Origin: JANMJD01 sp031371195 | GTDB lineage: Bacteria > Actinomycetota > Acidimicrobiia > Acidimicrobiales > Ilumatobacteraceae | DNA length: 24,162 nt | Assembly (NCBI GenBank): GCA_031371195.1 | Contig: JANMJD010000369.1 | Location: forward strand, 1 to 24,162 | Direction: 5' to 3' | Shown here: positions 1 through 7,792 of the stretch, one piece after another | Numbering within the stretch: position 1 is the first letter of the stretch | Layout: every line of letters starts with the position of its first letter | Translations under genes and position numbers: made by a program | The notes under the pieces: generated by a model | Seen by the model: the letters and a program-made list of their open reading frames with translations, nothing else | Told to the model about the DNA's origin: nothing | The model's database searches: none

Positions 1-121
1 TCGCCTTCAATCGTCGAGAGGTCGTGACGTACTGCGTGCCGCTGATCAGGGCAAGGGCGACGGCGAGCCACAGCAGACCGCGCCACAGCCAGGTGGCGAT
101 GGCGCTCGGATCGACGGGCAT
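1..121 (-). CDS. N-terminus of a membrane protein following rimO (partial)
   Basis: An ATG overlaps the rimO stop by one base (TGATG), and the frame stays open to the window edge, giving 40 visible codons. Residues 1-10 are polar, then residues 11-31 form one hydrophobic helix with three Trp, followed by a basic stretch (TTSRRLK). This suggests an inner-membrane protein or a signal anchor translated by coupling to rimO. In many actinomycetes the gene after rimO is pgsA, a phosphatidylglycerophosphate synthase. The visible helix reminds me more of the last helix of that enzyme than of its N-terminus, and the CDP-alcohol phosphotransferase motif is not in view. No function can be assigned from this fragment. 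Confidence 0.55.
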   Translation of the reverse strand, partial: MPVDPSAIATWLWRGLLWLAVALALISGTQYVTTSRRLKA

Positions 122-1413
122 CAGCGGGCTGCTTGGGCCAGCGGTTCGGCGACCAGGTCGGGCCCCATCGCGTCGAGAATATGCACGTCGACGAGCGACC
201 CGACCACCAGCGACTCGGGCACCTGCACGACGCCGTCGATCTCGGGCGCCTCGCGATGGCTGCGCCCGATACCCGGCTCATCGATCAACACCGTCTGGGT
301 CGTGCCGATCAGGTCGTCGCGGCGGGCGGCAGTGATGTTGTCCTGCATCTCGCGCAGCTCGGCGAGCCGCTCGTTCATCAGCCCGGCGGGCACGGCGCCG
401 TCGAGGTCGAAGGCGTAGGTGCCTTCCTCGGGCGAGTACGCGAAGAAGCCGCACCAGTCGAGCTGGGCACCCTCGACGAACCCGAGCAGCTGATCGTGAT
501 CGGCCTCGGTCTCACCGGGGTAGCCGACGATGAAGTTGCTGCGGAACGCGGCGTCGGGAGCGAGCGCACGGATGTCGGCGATACGGCGCAGGAAACGGTC
601 GCCGTCGCCCCAACGGCGCATGCGGCGCAACAGCGGCTTGGAGACGTGCTGCAACGACAGGTCGAAGTACGGCACGCCCGAATCGACGATCACGTTGATC
701 AATTCGTCGCTGAGATCGGATGGGTACAGGTACAGCAGGCGGACCCGATCGACCCGGGCGGCAACGGCCTTGACCAACGGCACGATCGAGCCCGCCCCGA
801 GTTCGCCCGGGCGGTCCTTGCCGTACGAGGCGAGGTCCTGGGCGACGAGCACGATCTCGCGGGCTTCGAGCTGGTCGACCTCGGCGAGGATCGATGCGAC
901 GTCGCGGCTGCGCTGCGGACCACGGAACGACGGGATGGCGCAGAAACCGCACGAGCGGTCGCAGCCCTCGGCGATCTTGACGTACGCCCACGGCGACGTA
1001 CTTTTCGGCCGGGGCAGGTTCAACAGATCGAGGAGCGGGATCTCGGTGGCCAGGGTGAGACTCCCGCCGCCACCGATCGACTTGCGGCCCATCGCCACCG
1101 GCACGCCGAACCCGGCCACCTGGTCGACTTCGGGGAGCGCCTCGGCCAACTCGGTGCCATAGCGCTCGGCCATGCACCCGGTGACGACCAGGCGCGATCC
1201 GGCCGGCCGGCGATCGTCGAGCGCGAGGATCGTGTCGATCGACTCCTTGCGGGCATCCTCGATGAAGGCGCACGTATTGACGACGACGAGATCGGCACCT
1301 TCAGGATCATCGATCGCCGTCATCCCCTGCGCCAGCAACGTGCCGATCAGTTTGTCGGAATCGACCTGGTTCTTGGGACACCCCAATGTCTCCACATAGA
1401 ACCGATCAGCCAC
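121..1413 (-). CDS. rimO: Ribosomal protein S12 methylthiotransferase RimO
   Basis: RimO is a radical-SAM enzyme that adds a methylthio group to a conserved aspartate of ribosomal protein S12 in the cytoplasm. The 430-residue length is normal. The N-terminal UPF0004 domain has the three cluster cysteines C12 (ETLGCPKNQVDSD), C48 (NTCAFI) and C80 (TGCMAERY). The radical-SAM motif CDRSCGFC supplies C151, C155 and C158, and the tail from about residue 365 is a TRAM domain. LGCPKNQVDSD separates it from the tRNA enzyme MiaB. The start is GTG, with TAGCCT seven bases upstream and no Shine-Dalgarno site, so the message is probably leaderless. The dioxygenase gene ends 39 bases upstream; the next gene overlaps its stop. 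All catalytic cysteines are present. Confidence 0.96.
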   Translation of the reverse strand: MADRFYVETLGCPKNQVDSDKLIGTLLAQGMTAIDDPEGADLVVVNTCAFIEDARKESIDTILALDDRRPAGSRLVVTGCMAERYGTELAEALPEVDQVAGFGVPVAMGRKSIGGGGSLTLATEIPLLDLLNLPRPKSTSPWAYVKIAEGCDRSCGFCAIPSFRGPQRSRDVASILAEVDQLEAREIVLVAQDLASYGKDRPGELGAGSIVPLVKAVAARVDRVRLLYLYPSDLSDELINVIVDSGVPYFDLSLQHVSKPLLRRMRRWGDGDRFLRRIADIRALAPDAAFRSNFIVGYPGETEADHDQLLGFVEGAQLDWCGFFAYSPEEGTYAFDLDGAVPAGLMNERLAELREMQDNITAARRDDLIGTTQTVLIDEPGIGRSHREAPEIDGVVQVPESLVVGSLVDVHILDAMGPDLVAEPLAQAAR

Positions 1414-1420
1414 GTCGGCC

Positions 1421-1426
1421 AGGCTA
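1421..1426 (-). promoter_or_regulatory. Leaderless -10 element of rimO
   Basis: TAGCCT (TANNNT) lies seven bases before the rimO GTG, and there is no purine-rich ribosome site between. No convincing -35 box is visible. The position predicts transcription starting at or next to the GTG. Confidence 0.5.
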
Positions 1427-1452
1427 CCGGCGCCGGACGACCCCGCCGGACT

Positions 1453-2439
1453 TCAATCGGCTGGTGTGACGGGTACGGCAATCACCGTCGAGCGGAACTT
1501 GCCCATCAGGTGGGCGCCGGCGCGGATCGACGGGTACTTCGCCGTCTCGTCGTCGGTCAGGCAGGTCACCTCGGCGTCCCAGTTGGCGTTGTGGAAGAAG
1601 GCGATGCTGAACCGCTCGTTGCCATCAGCGGTGATCGGCGGGTTGACGACCCGGTGCAGGGTCGAGCGCCACCGATCATTGGTCCAGCGCGCCATCAGGT
1701 CACCGAGGTTGACGACGAATGAATCCGGCCGATAGGGCACCGGCACCCAACGGCCGTCCGCGTGGAACACCTCGAGCCCACCGGGCGCGGCGTCCTGCGC
1801 CAGGATCGTCAACGTGCCGTAATCGGTATGGGCACCGGCGCGAAGCTGGCCGGGCTCGGGGACGACGGCCTGATGCGGGTAGTGGAGCATTCGCATCGCC
1901 GAACCGTGGCGGTCGATGAACGGTTCGAAGAAGCCGTCGCCGAGCCCGAGCGCCACAGCACAGAGGCTCATCAACCGGGCCGCCAGCGCCGACATCGCCT
2001 GGTAATACGCCTCCCATGCCGGGCGGAACCCGTCGATCGCCGGCCAGAGGTTCGGGGCATATACGGCCCGCTCGTCGGGGTCGTCGATCTCGTCGATCGG
2101 CCGACCGGGACCGGCGATCGGGCCGATGACGTACGACTCCTTCAGGTCGGCAGCTCCTCCTCGCCCGAGGGAGTACGACAGCGCCTCACCGGCCACCGGC
2201 GAGTAGCCGTACGGGTAGCCGGGTCGGGGCATCGCCACCGACATCTTGTCGGTGATCGGTGCAGCGAAGAACCGCTTGCCCGCCTGCCATGCCCGGTTGA
2301 CGATCGCCGGCCCGACTCCGTGGCCGACGACGGTGAGGAAGCCGACTTCACGACACGCCACATCGAGAGCGGCCCCGACTGCCGCCCGATCAGTCGCCGA
2401 CCCGTTGACGAATAGCTCGAGATCGATCGATGGGATCAT
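1453..2439 (-). CDS. 2-oxoglutarate/Fe(II)-dependent dioxygenase, isopenicillin N synthase family
   Basis: A soluble 328-residue non-haem iron oxygenase, the usual length for the isopenicillin N synthase-like family. The N-terminal DIOX_N region includes CREVGFLTVVGHGV at residues 29-42. In the jelly-roll core the iron triad is H204 and D206 (AGAHTDYGTLTIL) plus H262 (STLHRVVNP). The 2-oxoglutarate carboxylate pair is R276 and S278 (ERFSIAFF). The substrate is unknown; relatives hydroxylate or desaturate small molecules, and ethylene-forming enzymes belong to the same fold. It starts with ATG 34 bases after the stop of the SMP-30-like gene, so the two are probably co-transcribed and may act on one substrate pathway. 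The coding region is intact. Confidence 0.9.
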   Translation of the reverse strand: MIPSIDLELFVNGSATDRAAVGAALDVACREVGFLTVVGHGVGPAIVNRAWQAGKRFFAAPITDKMSVAMPRPGYPYGYSPVAGEALSYSLGRGGAADLKESYVIGPIAGPGRPIDEIDDPDERAVYAPNLWPAIDGFRPAWEAYYQAMSALAARLMSLCAVALGLGDGFFEPFIDRHGSAMRMLHYPHQAVVPEPGQLRAGAHTDYGTLTILAQDAAPGGLEVFHADGRWVPVPYRPDSFVVNLGDLMARWTNDRWRSTLHRVVNPPITADGNERFSIAFFHNANWDAEVTCLTDDETAKYPSIRAGAHLMGKFRSTVIAVPVTPAD

Positions 2440-2473
2440 CGCCGCATCAGTTCGCCGTGCCGAGCGCGATCAC

Positions 2474-3406
2474 TCAGAGGTGGGCCAGGCGCAGGCCGTC
2501 GTAGCCCCAGGGGACCGAGACGAGTTGGCCGGTGCCCGACATGGTGATGTAGGCCGTGCGATACGACCCGCTGCCGTCGTCGCCGAAGCAGATGTTGGTG
2601 GTCATCAGGTCGCCGGTGCCGATGTGCTGCAGGACCTCACCGTCGGGTGAGATGACCGTGATCCCGCCGTTGACCAGGGTGGCGACACACACGTTGCCGG
2701 CACCATCGACAGCCAGCGAATCGAGCAGTTGATATCCCGCAAGCCCGGCCAGACATGGCCACGGATCGGCAAGTGCGGCCTCCTCGACGACGCCGGGGCC
2801 GAGCACCCGACGGCGCATCACCCGACCCGAGTGGGTCTCGGCCCAGTAGAGCACGGTGCCATCGGGTGACAGCCCGATGCCGTTGGGCGCTTCGACCGGG
2901 AACACCGCCTCGGTGATCGACGATCCATCGCACGTGGCGTAGTAGATGCCGGTGAGATCGCTGGTCCGGGCGTGATGGTCGCGGATGCCGTGGTCGGTGA
3001 ACCAGAACCCGCCGTGGCCGTCCATCACCAGATCGTTGGGAGCGCGCAGGGGGTGATCGCCGCAGGCGGTGTACAGATCGGTGATCTCGCCCGTGGCCAG
3101 ATCGACGCGTTGAATGCGCCCGCCGATGTACGCCGCCGCATCGAACGGCCCGGGGAACAGGAAGCCGCCCAGATCGACGCATGTGAAACAGCCGCCGTTG
3201 TTGCACAGGTACAGCGCGCCGTCGGGGCCGATGGCCGCCCCGTTGGGCCCGCCGGCGATCTCGGCGATGCGTTCCTTGGTGCCGTCGGGATGCACCCGGG
3301 TGAGGCATGGCCCGAACATCTCGACGACGATCACCGAGCCGTCGGGCATGGCGATCGGACCTTCGGGGAAGCGCAGCCCCGATGCGACCGGCGTGAGTTC
3401 CGACAT
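2474..3406 (-). CDS. SMP-30/gluconolactonase/LRE family protein
   Basis: A 310-residue six-bladed beta-propeller, probably a Ca2+- or Zn2+-dependent lactone hydrolase acting on sugar lactones. The blades carry repeated PDG turns (IAMPDGSV, IGPDGALY, LSPDGTVL, ISPDGEVL). The expected metal ligands are E15 (FPEGP), N175 (APNGIGLS) and D229 (LLDSLAVDGAGN); N124 (RAPNDLVMDG) also matches the family. The frame is open for 89 codons further upstream, but that stretch runs into the divergent gene and has no family similarity. I chose the ATG just before SELTPVASGL, preceded by a run of G bases that can serve as ribosome site. It is divergent from the DUF445 gene and lies just upstream of the dioxygenase gene in the same direction. 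Confidence 0.88.
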   Translation of the reverse strand: MSELTPVASGLRFPEGPIAMPDGSVIVVEMFGPCLTRVHPDGTKERIAEIAGGPNGAAIGPDGALYLCNNGGCFTCVDLGGFLFPGPFDAAAYIGGRIQRVDLATGEITDLYTACGDHPLRAPNDLVMDGHGGFWFTDHGIRDHHARTSDLTGIYYATCDGSSITEAVFPVEAPNGIGLSPDGTVLYWAETHSGRVMRRRVLGPGVVEEAALADPWPCLAGLAGYQLLDSLAVDGAGNVCVATLVNGGITVISPDGEVLQHIGTGDLMTTNICFGDDGSGSYRTAYITMSGTGQLVSVPWGYDGLRLAHL

Positions 3407-3474
3407 GTTCGACCCCCCGAGATTGACGGCCGATCCCCCGACCGGCTCATGGCGATCATGACACGACGCGCCGG

Positions 3475-3480
3475 TAGCGT
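3475..3480 (+). promoter_or_regulatory. Leaderless -10 element of the DUF445 gene
   Basis: TAGCGT lies eight bases before the GTG start and there is no Shine-Dalgarno sequence in the spacer. No -35 box is recognisable. The 82-base divergent region to the SMP-30-like gene holds nothing else I can name. Confidence 0.42.
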
Positions 3481-3488
3481 GCCCACCC

Positions 3489-4793
3489 GTGAGCGCCAAC
3501 CCCCATCGCCTCGCGGACGACGACGCCGCCACGTCGACGCGACCGACGGCACCGACCGCGGCGGAATCGGAACGACTGCGCCAGTTGCGGGGGATGAAGC
3601 GGCTGGCCACGGGCCTGCTTGTCGTCGCCACCGTCGTGTTCTTCATCGCCAAGGCCAACGAGGAGCACAGCACCTGGGTCGGCTACGTCCGAGCGTTCGC
3701 CGAGGCGGCGATGGTCGGCGCGCTCGCCGACTGGTTCGCCGTCACCGCCCTGTTCCGCCATCCGCTCGGGTTGCCGATCCCGCATACGGCGATCATCCCG
3801 AAGCGCAAGGATCAGATCGGCCGCAGCCTCGGCGAGTTCGTGCAGGGCGAGTTCCTCACCCGCGAGGTGCTGACCGAACGGCTCGCCGGCCTCGGGGTCG
3901 GCCGCCGCCTCGGCGCGTGGCTGGCCGAGCCGGCGAACGCTCACCGAGCGGGCGACGGGCTGGCCGACGCGTTGCGCGGCACCCTCGAGGTGCTCGACGA
4001 CGCCGAGGTGCAAGGCGCCCTCGAACAACTTGTCGAGCGACGGATCCGGTCCACCCCGGTCGCGCCGTTGCTCGGCAAGGCCGTCGATCTGACCGTCGAG
4101 GGGGGCCACCACCAGCGCCTCCTCGACGCCACGCTGACCGCGATCGGCAACTTCCTCGATGACAACCGCCTGGTCATGCGCGACAAACTTGCCCGCGAGT
4201 CACCGTGGTGGGTGCCCGAACCGATCGACGACCGCATCTTCGACAAGATCTTTCTCGGCGTGAAGTCGTTCCTCGGCGAGGTCGTCGCCCACCCGACCCA
4301 CGAGGTGCGCTCCGCATTGGACGAGCGCATCGTCGTCTTCGCCCAGCGCTTGCGCGACGACCCGGAGATGCTCGCCAAGGGCGAGGAGCTGAAGGACGAA
4401 GTGCTCAATCATCCCGAGATGCGGGCCTGGATGAGCACATTGTGGGGCGAGGTGAAGGGTTCGTTGATCGAGGCGTCGTCCAACCCGCACAGCGAGTTGC
4501 GCGGCCGGATCGACAACGGACTCGCCGCCTTCGGGGAACGGCTGACGACCGATACCGAGATGCAGGCCAAGATCGACGACTGGGTGGAACGAGCGGTCGC
4601 CCACGTCGCCGAGAACTACAAGACCGAGGTCGCCGACCTGATTGCCGGCACCGTGGAGCGGTGGGACGGCGAGGCGACGAGCCGCAAGATGGAACTGCAG
4701 GTGGGGCGTGATCTGCAGTTCATCCGGATCAACGGCACGCTCGTCGGTGGTCTCGCCGGCCTGGTCATCCACCTCGTCGGCAAGCTGGTGTAG
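3489..4793 (+). CDS. DUF445 family membrane protein
   Basis: A 434-residue protein of the DUF445 (YjiN-like) family, whose biochemical role is unknown. After a polar 35-residue start comes a transmembrane segment at about 38-55. Next is the hallmark region GALADWFAVTALFRHPLG at 77-94, then LPIPHTAIIP with a basic KRK. The long middle part (about 110-405) is charged and helical, and a second hydrophobic segment closes the protein (about 412-434). This gives a membrane protein with both ends anchored and a large helical domain between. The start is GTG with a TANNNT element eight bases upstream. It stands alone on the plus strand between two minus-strand loci, with no obvious terminator after its TAG stop. 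Confidence 0.9.
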   Translation: MSANPHRLADDDAATSTRPTAPTAAESERLRQLRGMKRLATGLLVVATVVFFIAKANEEHSTWVGYVRAFAEAAMVGALADWFAVTALFRHPLGLPIPHTAIIPKRKDQIGRSLGEFVQGEFLTREVLTERLAGLGVGRRLGAWLAEPANAHRAGDGLADALRGTLEVLDDAEVQGALEQLVERRIRSTPVAPLLGKAVDLTVEGGHHQRLLDATLTAIGNFLDDNRLVMRDKLARESPWWVPEPIDDRIFDKIFLGVKSFLGEVVAHPTHEVRSALDERIVVFAQRLRDDPEMLAKGEELKDEVLNHPEMRAWMSTLWGEVKGSLIEASSNPHSELRGRIDNGLAAFGERLTTDTEMQAKIDDWVERAVAHVAENYKTEVADLIAGTVERWDGEATSRKMELQVGRDLQFIRINGTLVGGLAGLVIHLVGKLV

Positions 4794-4837
4794 CTGCCGG
4801 CTCCCGCTCCGGCCCCGATCCGAGCAGGTCGCCGAAC

Positions 4838-5104
4838 TCAGGGTGCGGCCAGGCCGCGACGTTCGCGGATGCGCCGCTCCGCGGTGCCGAAGCACACCGA
4901 GTCGATCACCACGCCGATCACCAGGATGATGATCATCCAGGCGATCACACCCTTGGTGTCGTTCAGATCCTTTTCGAAGCTGAGCCGCGTGCCCACCGAC
5001 GGCTTCTTGGCGATCACCACCAGCAGCTCACCGGCCATCAGGCTGCGCCAGACGAAGGCCCAGCCCTGCTTGAGACCGGCGACGAACGACGGCAGGGCCG
5101 CTGG
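4838..5104 (-). pseudogene. C-terminal remnant of a sulfonate/nitrate/taurine-type ABC permease
   Basis: About 88 codons match the end of SsuC/TauC-type permeases. Similarity starts at PAALPSFVAGLKQGW, covers the coupling region FVWRSLMAGELLVV and the last membrane helix WMIIILVIGVVIDSVCF, and finishes normally with AERRIRERRGL before TGA. There is no start codon, no earlier helices and no upstream half of the gene. Upstream of about position 5100 the sequence changes to the start of a lipoprotein gene in another frame. The fragment is what remains after a deletion and cannot make a working permease. Confidence 0.85.
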
Positions 5105-5280
5105 GTGGTGAGCTCGGAGACCGGGCGGTCCTCGCCCGGCACCGGAGCACTCGTCGCCGAACCCGGTGCCGGATCGGTGACGCTGCTGCTCCCACACGAG
5201 GCCAACAGCATCATGCCGGCTGGGGCGGCTGTGGCGGCGAGCTTCCAGCGGTGGATCAAACGAAACAATGGAGACCTCAT
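5101..5280 (-). pseudogene. N-terminal remnant of an ABC substrate-binding lipoprotein
   Basis: An ATG opens a frame of 60 codons that begins as a lipoprotein: basic start (FRLIHRWK), hydrophobic core, lipobox LASC with the cysteine at residue 29, then a Ser/Pro/Thr linker ending in SELTTQ. Directly afterwards the DNA encodes permease sequence in a different frame, so the reading frame continues only as nonsense. The rest of the binding protein, and presumably an ATPase and most of the permease, are missing. It may still be transcribed, since a promoter-like pair lies upstream, but the product would be a short aberrant lipoprotein. Confidence 0.75.
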
Positions 5281-5344
5281 GTCCTTGTTCGTCGGGGTAG
5301 GCGTTGCCTGTTGCGAGCGTTGTAGGGACACGAGCACTCTCGGT

Positions 5345-5374
5345 ATTTTACGACAACCAACTAGGAAATCGTAA
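5345..5374 (-). promoter_or_regulatory. Promoter-like pair and inverted repeat in a divergent gap
   Basis: Reading the minus strand, TTACGA (5374-5369) and TAAAAT (5350-5345) are separated by 18 bases, a weak -35 and a good -10 for the relic lipoprotein gene. On either strand TTACGA at 5348-5353 and TCGTAA at 5369-5374 form a 6-bp inverted repeat with a 15-base centre, suitable for a dimeric regulator. The segment is clearly richer in A+T than its surroundings. Confidence 0.4.
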
Positions 5375-5407
5375 TTTACGCCACCGGTTCCTTCGCCCTG
5401 ATCCACA

Positions 5408-5413
5408 TACAGT
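5408..5413 (+). promoter_or_regulatory. Leaderless -10 element of the quinone oxidoreductase gene
   Basis: TACAGT lies six bases before the ATG at 5420, with no Shine-Dalgarno sequence between. Transcription would begin at about the ATG. No good -35 box is visible. Confidence 0.48.
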
Positions 5414-5419
5414 CGGGCC

Positions 5420-6391
5420 ATGCATGCCGTCGTCTGCTCCTCGTTCGGACCCATCGACCAGCTCACCGTCGACGAGCGCGACCCATCGCCGTGCGGCCCC
5501 GGCCACGTCCGCGTCGCCGTTGCCGCGGCCGGCGTCAACTTCGTCGACAGCCTGCTGATTCAGGGCCGCTACCAGGTGAAACCGGCACTTCCGTTCGTAC
5601 CGGGGGGCGAGGCCTGCGGCCGTGTGACCGAGATCGGCGATGGGGTCACCGCCCACCGGATCGGCGACCGGGTGTTCGTGATGTGCGGCATGGGGGCGAT
5701 GGCCGACGAGGTGGTCGTCGGCGAGCGTCAGGCGCTGGCCGCACCGCCCTCGCTCAGCGACGGGCAGATCGCCACGTTCTTCCAGAGCTACATGACCGCC
5801 TGGTTCGCCTTGCGCGAGCGGGCCGCTGCCGTCGCCGGCCAATCCCTGCTGGTACTCGGGGCCGGGTCGGGAGTCGGGCTTGCGGCGGTCGACGTCGGCA
5901 AGGCACTGGGACTGCGGGTGATCGCCGGGGCGTCGAGCGCCGACAAACGGGCCGCCGCCCTGGGCATGGGAGCAGACGCCGTGGTCGACACCACGATCGA
6001 GAACGTCAAGGAACGCGCTCGCGAACTCTCCGGCGGCGGCGTCGATCTCACGTACGACCCCATCGGCGGCGAGTTGGCCGAACAGGGGCTGCGGGCCATT
6101 CGCCCGGGTGGGCAATTCCTGGTCATCGGCTTCGCCTCGGGCACCATCCCCCGGCTGCCCGCCAACCTCGTCCTGCTGCAGAACCGCAACGTCACCGGAG
6201 TCGATTGGGGTGGCTGGGTGGGAGCCAACCAGGCCCGCAACTCCGAACTGGTCGCCGAGGTCTATGCGGCGATCGCCGACGGTCGGCTCCACCCGGTCGA
6301 GCCGACGGTGTTCCCGTTGACCCGAGCCGCCGAGGCGATCACCGCACTCGCCGAGCGCCGGGTGACCGGCAAGGTCGCCTTGCGTCCCTGA
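5420..6391 (+). CDS. NADPH:quinone oxidoreductase / zinc-free MDR family
   Basis: A 323-residue medium-chain reductase of the quinone oxidoreductase branch, expected to reduce quinones or enones with NADPH in the cytoplasm. The GroES-like half contains AAGVNFVDSLLIQGRY (36-51) and PFVPGGEACGRV (58-69). The nucleotide-binding half has the loop GAGSGVGLAAV at 147-157 and a helix with SSADKRAAALGMGADAVVD. The cysteine cluster of the zinc alcohol dehydrogenases is absent, as expected for this branch. The C-terminus (AERRVTGKVAL) is typical. The start has a TANNNT box six bases upstream. It is divergent from the ABC remnant and convergent with the PotD-like gene, and a hairpin begins three bases after the stop. 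Confidence 0.92.
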   Translation: MHAVVCSSFGPIDQLTVDERDPSPCGPGHVRVAVAAAGVNFVDSLLIQGRYQVKPALPFVPGGEACGRVTEIGDGVTAHRIGDRVFVMCGMGAMADEVVVGERQALAAPPSLSDGQIATFFQSYMTAWFALRERAAAVAGQSLLVLGAGSGVGLAAVDVGKALGLRVIAGASSADKRAAALGMGADAVVDTTIENVKERARELSGGGVDLTYDPIGGELAEQGLRAIRPGGQFLVIGFASGTIPRLPANLVLLQNRNVTGVDWGGWVGANQARNSELVAEVYAAIADGRLHPVEPTVFPLTRAAEAITALAERRVTGKVALRP

Positions 6392-6393
6392 CG

Positions 6394-6414
6394 GACCGGG
6401 TCAACCCCCCGGTC
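6394..6414 (+). terminator. Hairpin after the quinone oxidoreductase gene
   Basis: GACCGGG and CCCGGTC form a perfect 7-bp stem around a 7-base loop, starting three bases after the TGA. There is no T-run, so it would be a tail-less terminator if it works as one. Confidence 0.45.
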
Positions 6415-6463
6415 GAACCCCAGACAGGTCAACCCCCAGTTCAATCCCCACAGGTCAACTCGA
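6399..6463. repeat. Imperfect tandem repeat with GGTCAAC at each unit start
   Basis: GGTCAAC recurs at 6399, 6427 and 6453, giving periods of 28 and 26 bases. The first two units share the pattern GGTCAACCCCC, a short linker, CAA or GAA, CCCC, then ACA. The third copy overlaps the stop codon of the PotD-like gene and decays after GGTCAAC. The array fills the whole gap between the two convergent genes. Confidence 0.6.
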
Positions 6464-7792
6464 GGTGTTCACGCGGGCCCACGCCGCATCCCACAACGCC
6501 TCGACCTCAGGCGAGATCGGGTCGATGCGGTATCCGATGGTGACCTCGGCGTCGTAGACGAGGGTGCCGAGCAGATGTTCGGCCACCCCACCGCTCGTGG
6601 TCAGGTCGTAGGCCGATGGGTTGGTCACGGCCGGTTGGTAGCCGACGAAGTCGAAGTTGGCGCGGGCAGTGGCCGGGGCGAGCAGGAAATCGATCAACTG
6701 GTGGGCAAGCACCCGATTGGCCGCACGGGCCGGGATCATCATCAAGTCGTTCGAGATCGGTGCCCGCGTCGGGTGCCAATACCCGAGGATCTCGGTGGTC
6801 TGGCCGGGCTGGAGATAGTTGCGGGCGGTGCCCATATCCCCCGACCAGGCCTGCTGCATCAGCGTCGTGCCGTTGGGAATGTTCTCGTAGGAGTAGATGT
6901 CGAAGACCGGTTGCATCGAAGCGACCAGTGTCTCCAACACCGCGGCCGCGGCGGCGATCGATGCCGGATCGGCGACGTTGAGGTCGGTGATGCCGTTGAC
7001 GAGCAATCCGAGGGCCAGACCGTCGCGCACGTCGGGGAGGATGCCCACCTTGCCGGCGTACGTCGGGTCCCACAACAGCGGCCAGGCGTCGTCGCGGTTG
7101 AACAGGCTCTCGCTGACCTGGTCGCGCCGATAGCTGATCCCGGTGGTGTAGACGCTGTAGGGCATCGAGTAACGCGCCCCGACGTCGTAGTACGGGCTCT
7201 GCAGGCCGCCGAGCACGTTGCCGGCGTTGGGAATCAGACTGCTGTTGAGCGGTTGGATCGCCGAGTCGACGACGAGCCCCGTGATCACCACCGACGGCAG
7301 GCCGATGACCAGGTCGAACGTCGTCGTACCGTCGCGCAGGGCCGCCTCGGCCTCGGCGACCTCGTCAAAGGTGGTGATCTCGACGGTCGTGCCCGTGGCC
7401 GACTCGAATGCGGCAATCACCTCGGGGCCGATGTAGTCGGGATAGATGTACAGCCGTAGTGGGCCCGCTTCCGGCGCAGCGCCGGCATCGACGGGTTCGA
7501 GGCCGTTGTCGGGCAGCGTCGCCGGGCGGTCGACCCGGGCGTAGTCCACGCCGGGTGCGAACGTCGCCGGCACACCTGTCGTCGCCACCGACGCATCGAT
7601 GGCCGCCGGCGACGACAGCGGGTCGGCCGTCGTGGTATCCACCCCGCCCGATGCCGGTGGCCCGGAAGGCGTCGGAGCCGTCGAGGAGGTCGCCGACGAG
7701 CCGCTGCACCCGGCCAACCAGAGTCCCGACCCCCCGGCCGCCAACGTCCCCGCCGCCTTCAGGATCGCCCGGCGTGACCATTCCGCCCTCAC
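6455..7792 (-). CDS. PotD-like extracellular solute-binding lipoprotein, Tat-type signal
   Basis: A 445-residue binding protein related to spermidine/putrescine-type PotD/PotF. The signal has a twin-arginine motif SRRAILK at 6-12 and a lipobox LAGC with C29. A long Ser/Thr/Pro/Ala linker follows (about 30-109), so the domain stands well off the membrane. The domain begins with LRLYIYPDYIGPEVIAAF and includes FDLVIGLPS and MPYSVYTTGISYRRD, as in the family. The GTG start overlaps the stop of the OmpA-like gene (GTGA), implying coupled translation. No permease or ATPase gene is nearby, so it may serve a distant transporter or have another binding role. The ligand cannot be read from sequence. 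The linker is unusually long for this family. Confidence 0.85.
   Translation of the reverse strand: MRAEWSRRAILKAAGTLAAGGSGLWLAGCSGSSATSSTAPTPSGPPASGGVDTTTADPLSSPAAIDASVATTGVPATFAPGVDYARVDRPATLPDNGLEPVDAGAAPEAGPLRLYIYPDYIGPEVIAAFESATGTTVEITTFDEVAEAEAALRDGTTTFDLVIGLPSVVITGLVVDSAIQPLNSSLIPNAGNVLGGLQSPYYDVGARYSMPYSVYTTGISYRRDQVSESLFNRDDAWPLLWDPTYAGKVGILPDVRDGLALGLLVNGITDLNVADPASIAAAAAVLETLVASMQPVFDIYSYENIPNGTTLMQQAWSGDMGTARNYLQPGQTTEILGYWHPTRAPISNDLMMIPARAANRVLAHQLIDFLLAPATARANFDFVGYQPAVTNPSAYDLTTSGGVAEHLLGTLVYDAEVTIGYRIDPISPEVEALWDAAWARVNTSS

Noticed and set aside
133..1722. Plus-strand open frame of 529 codons across rimO and the dioxygenase gene
   Set aside because: It crosses two well-supported minus-strand genes and has low-complexity composition with no motifs; it is a shadow frame.
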